This document shows, piece by piece, positions 1 through 12,099 of a stretch of 64,000 bases of DNA (within the stretch, counting starts at the first letter, position 1; every line of letters begins with the position of its first letter). The position numbers and the translations under genes are program-made. The notes beneath the pieces are model-generated. The model ran no database searches. It was not told where the DNA came from and was given only the letters and a program-made list of their open reading frames with translations. This DNA comes from Siphonodentalium dalli (Eukaryota > Mollusca > Scaphopoda > Gadilida > Siphonodentaliidae). The stretch is from positions 95,313,319 to 95,377,318 of the forward strand of contig CP136066.1 in assembly GCA_032622095.1 (NCBI GenBank). Direction: 5' to 3'.

Positions 1-474
1 GGCTATACAAACTTGTTTTGATAGTTGAAGAATATTAGACATATACACCTTAAGACATGTTTTATGTTAATTGACACAAGCTGTCAAAATTATATTTATT
101 TGAGTCATAGGTGGCTATTGAGCTATCAAATTATTTTCTTAATATGTTTAATTAAGGCAATGCAAAGTAAAATTCCCGTTCTTCAGGTCAAAAAAATTTG
201 AAATGCATTTTAATTAATTTTTTTATTTCTGGGCCCCACGCCGACAAAGTATTCCACCCCCGGATCGGCTAGTTCTGGGTTTTATATAGTTACCCATGGC
301 CATTAATACCCAGACATTTATCCACAAAAGTTAGCTGATAGACTCCATATGATTTTTTTCACCCATTGTTTATTGAGTTAAATAAAGGCACAATTCATCA
401 CGATTGTCGTGTATTTAATAAGATATTTGAATCCAGAACCGGTATGTTCGATCTCAGTTCAACGCAAGTTGTTG
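1..474. other. intergenic, no gene seen
   Basis: AT-rich sequence with no open frame or splice-bounded exon that I can support. It leads into the first palindromic MITE. Confidence 0.5.
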
Positions 475-476
475 TA

Positions 477-1212
477 CAGTAATGCTCTAATTAATCGACC
501 TCTTAAAGGTGGATTATCTCTTTGTAAACATGTATTATATAGTTACCGGGGTATAAAATATTAGATTTGAATCGAAAACTCCTGTCCGGAAATGCTTCTA
601 TCGATTATTATTAATTTTATTTCGAATATTTTCTGGTCTAAAAAGGTGTGTTTGTTCAGCTAACGAACAATGGTGGTTACTGTTAACAGAGACCAGAAAT
701 TATATTGTGCAATTTTGTCACAAATAGATGTTAATTATACTCGTTATCGCTTATATCGTTGGAACAAAACATTACAAACAACCAATCTGTGACATTTGAC
801 ATTCGTTGCGTAGCCGTGGGAACAGCCCAGTGCTCTATATCGCAATAAGGTCTCATCCGAATGGTCGGTTCTAAAAATAGTAACATAAATGGGCCCGATT
901 TTATATTCGAAATAAAATCAATATTAATTGATAGAAGCTTTTCCGGACATAGGTCTTCAGTTCATATCTATTATTTTATACCCACGCAACTATTTAAAAT
1001 TTGTTATTTAAAGAGATAATCCATCTTTAACCACAGCAGAATTATGGGTAACTTTTCATGATTTAGTCGGAATATGGCTTGTCGCCATTCATCGGAAAGC
1101 TCTTGCCGAGAGCTTTCCGATGAATGGCAAGAAGCCATATTTCCGACTAAATCCTGAAAAGTTACCCATAATTCTGCTGTGGTTAAGAGGTCGATTAATT
1201 AGAGCATTACTG
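477..1212. repeat. palindromic MITE (family A), split by a nested element
   Basis: The ends read CAGTAATGCTCTAATTAA and its inverted match, flanked by TA on both sides. The body, resumed after a nested insertion, is a nearly perfect 150-bp inverted repeat with its centre at the GAGAGC/GCTCTC stem. TA target and CAGTAATGC ends fit a Tc1/mariner or pogo-like non-autonomous element; the superfamily is inference. Further copies occur near 5,738, 9,234, 9,931, 10,788, 12,999 and 14,942. Confidence 0.85.
507..1026. repeat. TTAA-target MITE nested in family A
   Basis: Inverted ends AGGTGGATTATCTC and GAGATAATCCATCT are bounded by TTAA on each side. Removing it rejoins the family A arm (CTCTTAACCACAG), so it is a later insertion into that arm. 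The TTAA duplication points to the piggyBac superfamily. A relative of its left part is seen at about 11,440-11,560. Confidence 0.8.
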
Positions 1213-1214
1213 TA

Positions 1215-1583
1215 CCTCAATTATTTTTGTACTGATTATAAAAAAATTTGACTTATAAAACGTGAGAATAAAAAGGTTTACGTGCAGGGTTTCACCGTTT
1301 CGGGACCATGTGCGCAGACCTGAGAAACGGGAAATTGATTTTGTGTGGCCTAACTTTATTTAATTAACATTGAATTCAAGGTTATTTTTACCACTCTAAC
1401 AGCTTTAATATTTAATATTATTTTGTACCATGATTCACTAACAGAAAAATTTGGTTCAAACTTACCATGTGTTACCACAATAGCAATAATATATGGGTCT
1501 TGATTACCATGTGTCAACACAAAATTTGTATTCATGTTGTTCTACACTTTTTCAAGGCGTTGTTAAAAATTTCAATAGTTCTC
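1215..1583. other. intergenic, no gene seen
   Basis: AT-rich, with short frames that have no recognisable protein content and no transposon ends that I can identify. Confidence 0.45.
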
Positions 1584-1587
1584 TTAA

Positions 1588-1794
1588 CCCTTTCAGTGCC
1601 AAGTCCGATTTTTGTATCAACCCATATTTCCTTGATCATTTTTCAAATTTATTGATTATAATAATGTGATACATTGACGGTAAGACCACTAAGATCTCTT
1701 TCCATCAATGTATCACATTATTATAATCAATAAATTTGAAAAATGATCAAGGAAATATGGGTTGATACAAAAATTGGACTTGGCACTGAAAGGG
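1588..1794. repeat. TTAA-target palindromic MITE (CCCTTTCAGTGCC family)
   Basis: A complete element of about 207 bp whose two halves are inverted copies, starting CCCTTTCAGTGCCAAGTC and flanked by TTAA on both sides. piggyBac-type ends commonly read CCCTTT, so that assignment is likely. Truncated relatives lie at 5,252 and 61,883, and a diverged full-length relative at 62,062-62,359. Confidence 0.85.
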
Positions 1795-1958
1795 TTAAAT
1801 AGCATAGCTATAAAAAGTGTTAAGTGAAGTACATGTAGTGTTCAGATGAATCCGTTGCGTTGTCCGTATGTTGCGTTGACACGATCCGTTGTCTGCGTTA
1901 AGCCGTTCTCACATGCTCGTACATTTCGTTATAACGCAGAGCTTCCGATTAATAAAAG

Positions 1959-2344
1959 GATTAACTGTCATGTGGACTCCACATGACAGTTAATCCTTAT
2001 ATTTATATACATTTAGCGAAAAAGCCACTTTTGTAAATGTATTTAAATCGAAAAGTGTATCGTGACAAAACCAGCCCAAATTATCCCATAGCACCCTTGG
2101 CAAAAGTTAACAGGAACAATTGAAACCCGATGATTTATTAAGTCAATCCTGCGCGAATCCAAATGCGCCCAAAACATTACGCGTTCGTCTTTCCAAACCC
2201 AAATGACGTATCGATGTTGTTATTAGCTTGCAGTTATGAGGTGTTGCGCGTTCACCGAGAAATAATTGCAACTAGCCACGTGGGCGCCGACCAATCAGAA
2301 TGCTGAATTTAGTGATAATCACACTTAGTATGTAAATATATTGG
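1959..2344 (+). repeat. foldback-headed repeat (GGATTAACTGTCATG family), short head
   Basis: A short inverted repeat (GGATTAACTGTCATGTGGACT and its complement) is followed by about 350 bp of conserved tail. The tail carries a CACGTG E-box, a CCAAT box and a TGACGTA motif. Other copies are at 26,713, 38,943 and 54,930. Here the hairpin head is at its shortest. Confidence 0.7.
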
Positions 2345-2502
2345 AATAAATGCAATATTGCAAATCAATCTTTTCTGTAATAAATTAATTCTACGATAAT
2401 GTCAAATCCCAACAACTAACACTTTATTGACAGAAATACATGTTTATTCTCCTTCGCTTTGTAGACAGCCATCTTTTATCGATACGCCCTGTCACTATCT
2501 CA

Positions 2503-2712
2503 CAGCCATATTGGATCCACCAGGCCCGGTTCGGTGGTTTTAGAACTACAGGTCAAAGTTCTGGAGTAGCATTTCCATATATGGAGTTTTGAATTATTCA
2601 TGAATTCCATATATATGGAAATGCTGATCCAGATCTTGACGGAACTGGGGCTGGATGAATCTATGAAACCATGGAACGCCGCGACTCAGTGATCTCGCTT
2701 AGGCCAAACTTT
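2503..2712. repeat. MITE with GGATCCA(C/T)CCAG ends
   Basis: About 210 bp containing an inner inverted repeat around TCCATATATGGA and ending in GACTCAGTGATCTCGCTTA. It is related to the element at 41,110-42,491, which has matching inverted ends. The left boundary is approximate. Confidence 0.5.
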
Positions 2713-3132
2713 TTTATTTTCCTGCTTTACGGATCCGCCGACGGATCAAATATAATTTTTATTTTTATTTTCACAGCCGACAGCTGTTTCTGCTTATCAG
2801 TAACAAATTATCTAACCACATTTCACTGATTAAAGATGCATAGGACACACCAACTATAGATATCTCTGGCTTTAATTACTTTTAACTACATCCATGAAAA
2901 CTGTGAAGTCAGCTTGAGTTATATGTGTTGGCCATCAAGATACCTGTTTGCTTTCTATAAATCTTGACATCTCTTTAAAACTTTAAATGGCCTTTAGAAT
3001 ACATTTTGTATTCCTGGGAATTTACGGTGATCTTTATGACTGAAGACTGAAGAGTATGTGGGTTTGCTCAAGTTGCACATTCACTATTTATCACTACCGG
3101 TACCACTAATCTCACCATTCCCATGTGTTTAT

Positions 3133-3240
3133 TAACCTCTCTATACTAAATACTCATTGACCAGACAAGTAGATTCCTCAGGAAAGGTTCAGATAATAAG
3201 TTCAACAAGTTCTAAACTTATTATGTGAACATTTCCCACC
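3133..3240. repeat. fragment of TTAACCCTTTCTATACTAAATA family
   Basis: Contains CTATACTAAATACTCATTGA and an inner inverted repeat around TAATAAGTTCAACA, as in the better copies at 10,716-11,037 and 11,168-11,420. Related scraps occur near 7,300-7,375, 15,416-15,535, 40,739-40,960 and 60,405-60,580. Confidence 0.5.
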
Positions 3241-3689
3241 AACTAATAGGAATCCTTCTGCAAATATATTATCTGTCGGCTACTTATTTTTCCATGACAT
3301 CCATCCAGATGAATAATGGACTATTTCAATGTATACATTATAACTGAATGGGGGAGTCCATTTATTCAATAATTAAAATGTTGAACAAAAACAAACCCTT
3401 TATTTCTGGATTTTTTCTCGATAAATGACTGACAGAGAATTATAAAGACACAGTTACAACCTTAGCGAATGTCCAAAAAAAAAAAATGATTCGAGCATTT
3501 TTATTTTTATTTTTTTTCCGACCGACCCTACCAAAACAAGGTTTAAAAAATCCGTAAAGCAGAAAAATAAAAAAGTTTGGCCTTATTGAAAACAAGAAAT
3601 GTCTTGTTGCAAGCCATATATGGTCTGCATTATTTTCTGTGTTCTCCAACGTAATGCATGCAACGGACACATCTGAACACTACTTTATA

Positions 3690-4685
3690 GGTGAAGTTCA
3701 GGCTGTATTTGTTACGAGAAATCTCTCTCCAACACTCATTTCGGAGATTTTAATACCGATTTTAGATTTTAGGCCACAAAAATAAGTGTATTATTTCTCA
3801 GACAATTTTATTTTCAAATTCACCTAAGTCTCTACTTTTACATTTCATCCAATTTCCAATTTAGTTTATGATAATGTCTTCACAAGCAGTTCATAATTTA
3901 GCTCAAATAAAACATACCTCGGGGGAAATTTTCACTTGAGATGCAGGTGTCAGAGAAACATAATATTTATTTTTTTGGCCTTAAAACTTTATTAAATTTT
4001 AATCTTCACGGAGAATGAATCTGAGTTTGGTTAAGTTGCATTTATTGTCAGTCTCAATTTATATTTTACATCCACAGAGATTTATTTAAAAAGTGAAATC
4101 CCGGCCATTTTGTTTTTTTTGTTTTTCCTAGTTTATTTTTCATATCTTCTGTATGTTGTCTCTAGATTTTGGACATGAGAACTTTTAGAAGGAGATAAGA
4201 GAACATTTTGTGTTATTCTTATAGATTAGCCATGTATTAAAATCACTTTCACCAGGGGCACTGAACTTTTCAACTGATAAGTCAATTGGCAAGAAATGGG
4301 TCTGAAAAGTTCTGATTGAGGCTTCAGTGCCTAAAATTTAAGTAACTGGCTTCTTGTTGAATGAATATCTTTCAGTAAATCTAAACTTGATAAGTTAATT
4401 ATTTTTTAAGGCATGTCGTGCCACCCAATTTCCTATCACCTCTTTTCTGCATCTCTTGAATAATTTCATTCAAATATGTTCTCTCCTATTACAAAGTTGA
4501 TTTGTGTAACTGAATAGTTTGAGAGCACTGAATTTTTGTTTATTATATGACTACAATAGCTGTGATTGAGTGTGAATTTATGATTGCTGTGTGCTGCCTT
4601 TTAATATGTCACTCACTGTTAATAATCATTGAAGATGTATCCAAGGTCCCAGGCTGATTCCTGTGAATTCTATTTTACTTTTTAT
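3690..4685. other. intergenic, no gene seen
   Basis: No supportable coding exon. The sequence is AT-rich with long T runs and no transposon ends that I recognise. Confidence 0.45.
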
Positions 4686-4687
4686 TT

Positions 4688-5245
4688 AAAGGTACTCAAT
4701 CTGATCAGACGCTCCTAAATTACTATTTCTTTGGCTTCGGGGTAAAACATATTTGATTCGAGAATTTTATATCCATTTGTTGAACGGTTGGACCAAGTTT
4801 CACTAATAAAGTCTGACAAATAAGTTTTTGGGATAATAAAGTGTATTGTAGATAAAACGGTCATAAAACCTTCACTTCACAGTTGATCAGAGAAAGAACA
4901 TATATATGTAAAACTAAGTCAAATGTTAAGCATGTCGAATACGATGATTTTGGAGCAAAAGGCTCAAAACAAAAGAAGAACTTTTAGACAAAGAACATGT
5001 TAAGGATGCGTAATCCGACTAAGTGCCCCTAAATTACTATCTATTTGGATTCGGGGGTAAAAAATATTTGATTCGAGTTGAGGAACCCACCTATCAAAGC
5101 TCAAGACGGCCTCGGACCAAATTACAGATGAAGATGGATAACTCTAAAATCAAGAGGCTTTGTGTTGATAATAAGGGGGTGGGGAAATTGATCAACTTTG
5201 TTCTCATATTGAATATAAATGATTCTCCAATTCTCCAATAATGAT
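4688..5245. repeat. two partial copies of the AGGTACTCAATCCG MITE family
   Basis: Fragments with AGGTACTCAATCTGATCAG (near 4,690) and CCTAAATTACTATCTATTTG (near 5,028), the latter followed by the GATTCGAG and ATCAAAGCTCA blocks typical of the family. Neither has a matching right end, so both are truncated. Full copies are at 20,426, 24,543 and 39,720. Confidence 0.6.
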
Positions 5246-5251
5246 GTTTAA

Positions 5252-5346
5252 CCCTTTCAGTGCCAAGTCCGATTTTTGTATCAACCCATATTTCCTTGAT
5301 CATTTTTCAAATTGATTGATTATAATAATGTGATACATTGATGGAA
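5252..5346. repeat. left half of the CCCTTTCAGTGCC MITE
   Basis: Preceded by TTAA and matching the first 95 bp of the complete element at 1,588; the second arm is missing. Confidence 0.65.
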
Positions 5347-5355
5347 AGAGCTCTA

Positions 5356-5505
5356 AAGAGCATCACCAAATTCACCCTCTGGGGACCTCATTCTGCTTAC
5401 ACCTCAGCAGAATGAGGTTCCCAGAGGGTGAATTTGGTGATGCTAGCCTGCTATGTGGGGTAGCATCACTAAATTCACCCTCTGGGGACCTCATTCTGTA
5501 AATGA
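5356..5505. repeat. hairpin repeat (AAATTCACCCTCTGGGGACC)
   Basis: Three alternating-orientation copies of a 40-bp segment around AATTCACCCTCTGGGGACC form a strong hairpin. A related scrap (AGTCCCCAGATGATCTCATT) lies near 9,551. This looks like a degenerate MITE. Confidence 0.6.
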
Positions 5506-5737
5506 CAGACACTCTATTTCAAGGCTTGCCCAATCTGCCTGATTATACGTCAATAACGCCAATCAGAATTCAATATTAGCAGCCTCAAGATAAAAGTTTC
5601 CAATCGAAGCGATTAACATACAATAAACGAACATAAAAGCAATGTGACGTATTTTGGGGGAAGCCTGCACGCTTCCAAGAAATGACATTCCGACGAGACT
5701 ATGATAGACTCTGTATTATTCTGAGTGTATGCTACTA

Positions 5738-5843
5738 CAGTAATGCCCTAATTAATCGACTGCTTAACCACAGCAGAATTATGGGTAACTTTTCAGGATT
5801 TAGTTGGAAATATGGCTTGTTGCCATTCATCGGAAAGCTCTCC
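5738..5843. repeat. left arm of family A MITE
   Basis: CAGTAATGCCCTAATTAATC through the GGAAAGCTCTC centre; the inverted second arm is absent, so this is a half-element. Confidence 0.7.
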
Positions 5844-5989
5844 CCTTACTGTACACTTACACATGCTGTTTGGATCCCTGAACTCTTCTTCAAACATTTA
5901 TGCTTTGTATTCAGTAAACTACAGAAAACCAGAGAAAGAAATCTCGCTCGCTGACTTGTTCCTATGCAATATTGTACATACAGAATGTA

Positions 5990-7300
5990 TATGATTTTTA
6001 TAATGTAAATATTCATGTGTATCCGAGTTTGAAGAGTTGTTTGTAAATGATGTCTGCATGTGGAATTTAAAATATTTTGTTCTTGTCAGATGTTATTCTT
6101 CATTTTCAACCATTTATATTATGAGAGACATTGACGAATATGAGATGTGGCACCAGATTGGGGATGGGTTGGGGTGTGTAGGTTGTTTCCCCGCCCCACC
6201 CCCTCTGGTCATAATGTTTAACAATTGGAAAGTTCAAAGTTCATGTCTGAAAGAGTTTGAATCTTCAGACCTAACAAGGTTGAGTTTATTCTGATAGTAT
6301 AATTTTCCAACCAATATTTTGCATAATATTTGTAATTTTTAGTCCAAAATTTAATATTCTTCTTTCAGCATGCTCTTTCAGTAAATTTTTAGAAAGCAAC
6401 TGCCATCGATTGCAAAATTTCCAACCAAATGCAACTGTCATCAGTTGCTTGCAACTGTCATCAGTTGCAAAGTTTACAACCTTAGGGTGGGAGGGGGTTG
6501 TAATTTTCCAACAATTGCAAAGTTTGAGTGATCCGTTGTCAGAAAATCCCCACTCCCCTGTGATGTGATTAACAATTCTCTCACATTGTGTTGGCCGAAA
6601 TTGAAGGGAAACATGAATCTAACATTGTTCATATTTATATAATCATTGAAAGTGCTAATATTATGGTTTTTTTTCAGAAGTGGAAATTATATTCTTTTGT
6701 TAACTTTAATTTGTACTTGATCCACAGATAACATGTTGTACATTCAAAGTTTAAGAGCTACCTAAAATATTACTCTATTGGTTAACATTTTAGTACATAC
6801 CCATTGTTGTATTCTCACTGAAAGCAATGGCTTTCAACTGTGTAGTAGTTTTCGACAGAAAGCCCTGGAGTGATCCTGACATTTTTCTTGTGGCACGCTA
6901 CGTCATGACGTTGCTAAAGGAGACGTAATGAGAATTTCTTATTTTTGTGATTCCAAAATTGTTCCAAAACAATGAATTTAATAACAAAAAAATTATTATA
7001 ATTAACAATTTAATTTGTGATTGGGGTATTTAATAAATATAGAGCAGCACATTTTTGGGACAGGTAAGTGATTATTGCACAAGAGCGTTTTGCTGATGGA
7101 TACCCCAAGAGCTGATAGTCTATCCTGGGGTCAGTACTATGAAACTTAATGAAATGCAATTTAGAAGATACATGTAGTAAAATTTTTACGCCCATAATCG
7201 TTGATTATTCGTGTGTACACGTGCTTTCTAATGGTGGAATTTTTATTGAATTTTGTTATCTTCAGGAAATAAAAGCAAACCAACAGGTAATAGAAAGTGC
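5990..7300. other. intergenic, no gene seen
   Basis: No exon supported. Near 6,420-6,475 there is a small direct repeat (CAACTGTCATCAGTTGC twice). Confidence 0.4.
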
Positions 7301-7496
7301 ATTAGGAATCCTACACATTGGTGGGAAATTTCCTAAGGGATAACTACTCATCAATGAGTATTTAGTGTAGAATGGGTTAAAAAGGGCTATGTTGTCACAC
7401 CAAAAGCAGGCTACCGGTAATAGTAATAGTTGTTACTTGTACCATAAAAATATGTTTTTCTAAATCCTTCATGCATGTGTTTTGACTGTCGTAACC

Positions 7497-7692
7497 CAGC
7501 TATTATTACAACATTGTTTTTGATGTCCTGGGGAAAGTTTCATGCCACTTGCATGAGTTATGGTCTCAGCTATTATTACAACATTGTTTTTGATGTCCCG
7601 AGGAATGTTTCATGCCACTTGCATGAGTTATGGTCTCAGCTATTATTACAACATTGTTTTTGATGTCCTGGGGAGTGGTTCATGCCACTTGC
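7497..7692. repeat. 70-bp tandem repeat, about three units
   Basis: Units begin at 7,497, 7,567 and 7,637 with CAGCTATTATTACAACATTG. The third unit is interrupted by the element at 7,693-9,057 and resumes after it at 9,058 (CACTTGCATGAGTTA). Confidence 0.85.
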
Positions 7693-9057
7693 TAGTCCAA
7701 GTCTTCTTGTACTAAAACCAGCTAAGATATTGGGATGGCGATTTGCTGTTTTTAGTCCAAGCCCGCTTGCATACCAATCCTATCACACGAGTTACGCCCA
7801 CGATCTGTGGCGGGAAACTGTGGTGTATTTTACTCGATTTACCTAATGAATCAATACATGATGCTATATACATCGGAAAGAGAGACATCTTATGGTCATA
7901 ATGGTGTATAATAATCTAACTTTCATGTTAAATTACGCATAGAATATTCCGGTTGATTGTCACCAACATCGCTGTTTTTTCTGTTTGTTTACTTAACTGA
8001 AAGCCGAACTCAGGTTCCGAAGAACTTCAGCATTGTCCGGTGTTTGTTCTGAGTATTCTAGTTTCCGTTTCTATATATAGCGCGGGGTTTTCCGAACAAA
8101 ATAGCGAAACCCGAACGCCGCAAAGTCCAGTTTCCAATGTGCTTTGAGAACAATTCCCGCACTAAAAACTTAATGACATAATGGAGGATCAGAAAGGTAG
8201 TTTTGTTGACAATTTTCGCAAGCAACTTGTCAAAATTGGAGCAAATTAGAACTCTTGTGTCTGACTTGCCATGCGTGTGATTTTCATCCATGTGCATTTT
8301 GACTTTTGTGTTGATAAAATAATCGGAGAACCGAATCACACAGTTTCGAAATATAGTTCTTCCGTTTTAGTGGGACTTTTCAAACTTAAGGTTAAAAATT
8401 TATACAAATTTTGTTTGATTTTTTGTGTGCTTAACAAGAGCAGTATATTGCTCTGTTCGCTTAGTATATATCTTAATTTCGCTGAAGTCCACCAAATGTT
8501 GGAAATGTAGCACCATATTATTTATTCTAATGGTCGTTGTGTTTACACTGTTTTAAACTTTGAGAGGGTTGTAATTCCCCGTAATTTATTTAATGTATTA
8601 CATTTATATCTTCAATGTTTAATTAATCTATTTATTTTTTATTTATTGACACACATAATTACGATTACAATGGAGAATTCATCGTAATTTGCGTGGTCAG
8701 TCGAAAATCTACGGAATATTTTCAACGGAAAATGCCGAACACAGTTCGCGAGGTCAACTGAGTTCGCATACTTTAAAAAATTTGTAAACATTGCGGTAAA
8801 TGTCTCTTTTCGCATTAAATTACCGCTTTCAATTCACAACTGATGTGGGTTTCAGATCAAATAGTATGTCTTCTGCGGAAAATATCCGTTTATTGTCGCA
8901 ATTGTGATATTTTATTTCATATAATTGTGGTTTTATTTGAGCGGGTCACAAACGCTTAAGTCGTGTCATAAGAATGCATGGGCCTGGAACTCGGACTGAA
9001 GACCGGCACCTCCATCCCAATATCTTAGCCGGTTTTAGTACGAGTAGACTTGGACTA
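7693..9057. mobile_element. MULE-like non-autonomous transposon with 9-bp target duplication
   Basis: Inverted ends TAGTCCAAGTCTTCTTGTAC and GTACGAGTAGACTTGGACTA extend over about 50 bp, including the CTAAGATATTGGGATGG block. GCCACTTGC occurs directly on both sides (7,684-7,692 and 9,058-9,066), giving a clean 9-bp target duplication that interrupts a 70-bp tandem repeat. A 9-bp duplication with long inverted ends fits Mutator-like elements. No transposase is recognised inside. Confidence 0.8.
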
Positions 9058-9233
9058 GCCACTTGCATGAGTTAGGGTCTGCAGTCAGGCATGCATCTGG
9101 GCGTGACAACTTTTAAGGGACCCATTGCACATGCAGTGGTTAAATATGCAAAAAATATATAAGTGTGTAAAACATCACCGCTAAGAAGAACCTGGAAAAA
9201 TAGATAAACTTTGTTCTTATAATCATTATTGAT

Positions 9234-9338
9234 ATAGTAATGCCCTAAATAATCGACTCCTTAACCACATCAGAATTATGGGTAACTTTTCAGGATTTAG
9301 TCGGAAATATGGCTTGTTGCCATTCATCGGAAAGCTAT
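9234..9338. repeat. left arm of family A MITE
   Basis: TAGTAATGCCCTAAATAATC to GGAAAGCT; the second arm is missing. Confidence 0.65.
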
Positions 9339-9930
9339 CACTCGGGAATTCAATGTGCATGAATTCACATGTTAAAATTTGCCATGACTGGACATATGCA
9401 TGTGTGAAATACCTTTAGTTTTGATTTGTACTAATGTGCATGCATTTTCATCGCTGTGCGTTTGTTATTACAGCATTGTGTGCAAAATTTCTCTTGCTGT
9501 TTCATGTTTCATACAAGCCTTAAAATAGTGTGTCTGACATTTGCAGAATGAGTCCCCAGATGATCTCATTCTGCTTAGGCTTCAACTTCTATGAGAATCT
9601 TAGGGTCAGGTTGAAATTACCCAGTTGAAGTTGGTGGTGTTCTGGTATTAGTTACCTTGATTATGCATCTTATCTTCTGCAAGTTAGGTTATATAGAAAC
9701 TGAACAGAAGGGGAAAATTGATGGAAAACAATGTTAATTTGAGATTATATATACTTCCCAGAAGATGAGGCCTAAGTAGAGGGTGAATTTAGTCATGATA
9801 TCCCACTGTTCTGCTAATATCAGACACTATATTAAGGCTTGGTTCTCAATTTAAACCTCCCTATTTTCACCAATCAAACTGCAAAATTGTCAGTGATTTT
9901 AATCCCAGGAGAAATGTTCCATACAACATA

Positions 9931-10142
9931 CAGTAATGCCTTAAATAATCGACTCCTTAACCACAGCAGAATTATGGGTAACTTTTCAGGATTTAGTCGG
10001 AAATATCGCTTGTTGCCATTCATCGGAAAGCTCTCACTGAGAGCTTCCGATGAATGGCAACAAGCCACATTTCCGACTAAATCCTGAAAAGTTACCCATA
10101 ATTCTGCTGTGGTTAAGGAGTCGATTATTTAGGACATTACTG
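9931..10142. repeat. complete family A palindromic MITE
   Basis: The cleanest copy: 212 bp, ends CAGTAATGCC and GGACATTACTG, TA on both sides, two arms pairing over almost the full length. Single-stranded it would form a roughly 100-bp stem. Confidence 0.9.
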
Positions 10143-10144
10143 TA

Positions 10145-10711
10145 CCAATCTAATATTTATTATGTTATACATCATGGAAAATCCTTGCTTTGTTCTGTGA
10201 TAGCGTGACGAAACAAATAAGTCATAAACTCAAAAGTTATATCGCTTGAAATATAATTATTACGTTTTGGAGATCAAAGTAGTTTGATAAATATATGAAA
10301 TACTTATATATGTACTTTTTATGACTTGGAAAATATTCATGGAACTGACTTAGTTCTAGAACTTGTTATTTCAGCTGATTTCAGAAGAAAAGAATTTTTT
10401 TTTTAACGAAAGTTTGATCAAAATAAAATGTGTTTGTTTCACTTATTTGGTGGAAAGTTGAATGCAGATGATAAATTTATCGCAAACTTTTGAGGTTATT
10501 ATACTCCTTGTTCACAAATTGAGGTGCTTAAATGGGATCCCTCTGAGTTCTTAACTGTTTGAATACTCATTGATGAGCAGGTACTTCATTCCCATTGATT
10601 CATTTGTAGACATGGTCAGCTAATAAGTGCCTCGATATTTTCTTTGACTGTTTGTTCAACTGAATAGCTGAACATCCCTTTAAATGAATAATTAGAGCAT
10701 GCTCTGACTCC
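10145..10711. other. intergenic, no gene seen
   Basis: AT-rich, no exon or clear element boundaries. Confidence 0.4.
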
Positions 10712-10715
10712 TTAA

Positions 10716-11037
10716 CCCTTTCTATACTAAATACTCATAATTATCGCATAGGAAATGTTCAGATAATAAGTTCAACAAACGACCATACAATAATGCCCTA
10801 AGTAATCGACACCCCTTAACCACAGCAGAATTATGGGTAACTTTTCAGGATTAAGTCGGAAATATGGCTTGTTGCCATTCATCGGAAAGCTCTCCCCGAG
10901 AGATAATTAACATGCAGAAGGAGTCTTATTTATTGGGGGAAATGTTAAGATAATAAGTTCAACAGTCGACCTAACTTATTATTTGAACTTATCCTGAGGC
11001 ATAACTACTCCTCAATGAGTATTTTGTATATAAAGGT
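10716..11037. repeat. TTAA-target MITE (CCCTTTCTATACTAAATA) carrying a family A half
   Basis: Left end CCCTTTCTATACTAAATACT after TTAA; right end AGTATTTTGTATATAAAGG before TTAA. A family A left arm lies inside at about 10,788-10,905, so the elements are nested. Confidence 0.7.
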
Positions 11038-11167
11038 TTAAAGATTAGAGCATCGATGTTCTGATAATTCTCACTTGGTTTTCGATGATTTATATCTTGA
11101 TATGTTTATCATATTTTGCTTTCTAGAGGCATTATTTTGCAATCTTACAATGGAATGAGTGTTTTAA

Positions 11168-11420
11168 TAGCCCTTTCTATACTAATGGATTCTCCCACTC
11201 AGTTATAGAAGTATATACTGGAACAGTCTATTATTCATTTGGAGGGGTGTGGAGGATTTAGCAAATGACAGTGTCCTGAAAAATTAATACAAATGCTGAA
11301 GAATTTCTTATCTTTGGTGGGAACAGTTCAGATAAAAAGTTCAACAAATGTTTGTTGAACTTATTATCTGAACATTTCATAAGAGAACTACTCGTCAATG
11401 AGTATTTAGTACAGAAAGGG
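11168..11420. repeat. second TTAA-target MITE of the CTATACTAA family
   Basis: Left CCCTTTCTATACTAATGG, right GTATTTAGTACAGAAAGGG followed by TTAA. The interior has the inverted AGATAAAAAGTTCAACA/TGTTGAACTTATTATCT pair. The left boundary is blurred. Confidence 0.6.
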
Positions 11421-11589
11421 TTAAATACCTTTAATTAATCACAATTAAAGATGGTCTATCTCTTCCCAGATGTTTTATATAGATTCCGGGGTACAAAAAA
11501 GATATGAATCGAGGACACCTGCCCAGATAAGTTGCTATCAATTAATATAAATTCTTTTTACATTTATCACATCCATGTGACAGTTTATG

Positions 11590-11980
11590 GGGTTAGATCA
11601 GGAATTCACACAAAAAAAGTTCAGAGCATACCAAAAGCGTACCAAGAATGACAACTCTATCTTGTTAGCAGCCTCAATCATAGCAAATTGTCTTTCAATT
11701 ATAGATTTACCACGACCTTAAGATCGAAATAAACCACTTTATTATTTATCATGTCAATGTGAGGTTATTTGCTAATAAAAATTTCAAAAGTAATTTGCTC
11801 AGAACAGTTTTAGGCGCTATTTTTAGAACAGAAATCCCCACGAAAACGTTCAGAGCATACAAAAAGCATACCAAGAAGGGCAACTCTATCTTGTTAGTAG
11901 CCTCAATCACAACAAACTGTATTTTAACTATAGATTTACCACGATCTTAAGATCAAAATAAACCATTTTTATTATTCCTT
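11590..11980. repeat. tandem duplication of about 230 bp
   Basis: TTCAGAGCATAC starts blocks at 11,620 and 11,849. Both continue through CAACTCTATCTTGTTAG and a TAGATTTACCACGA...AAATAAACCA end, with 10-15% differences. A related but inverted segment occurs near 42,700-42,850. Confidence 0.65.
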
Positions 11981-12099
11981 TATAGACAATAGTCTTCAGT
12001 TTTATCTGTATTTTATTCACAAAATAACCATTTGTAGTCTGGAAATCGGGATTGATAAAAATTAAGTTGTTGTTGTAATTGTGGCCCAGAAGAGATGGA

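Larger units (their letters stand above)
1835..3683. repeat. terminal-inverted-repeat element (GTAGTGTTC family)
   Basis: Left end GTAGTGTTCAGATGAATCCG pairs with the right end ATCTGAACACTAC. An internal segment near 2,340-2,480 matches, inverted, a segment of a second copy at 14,542-15,181. No transposase frame is recognisable. Other repeats (1,959-2,344 and about 2,503-2,712) lie inside it. Confidence 0.6.
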
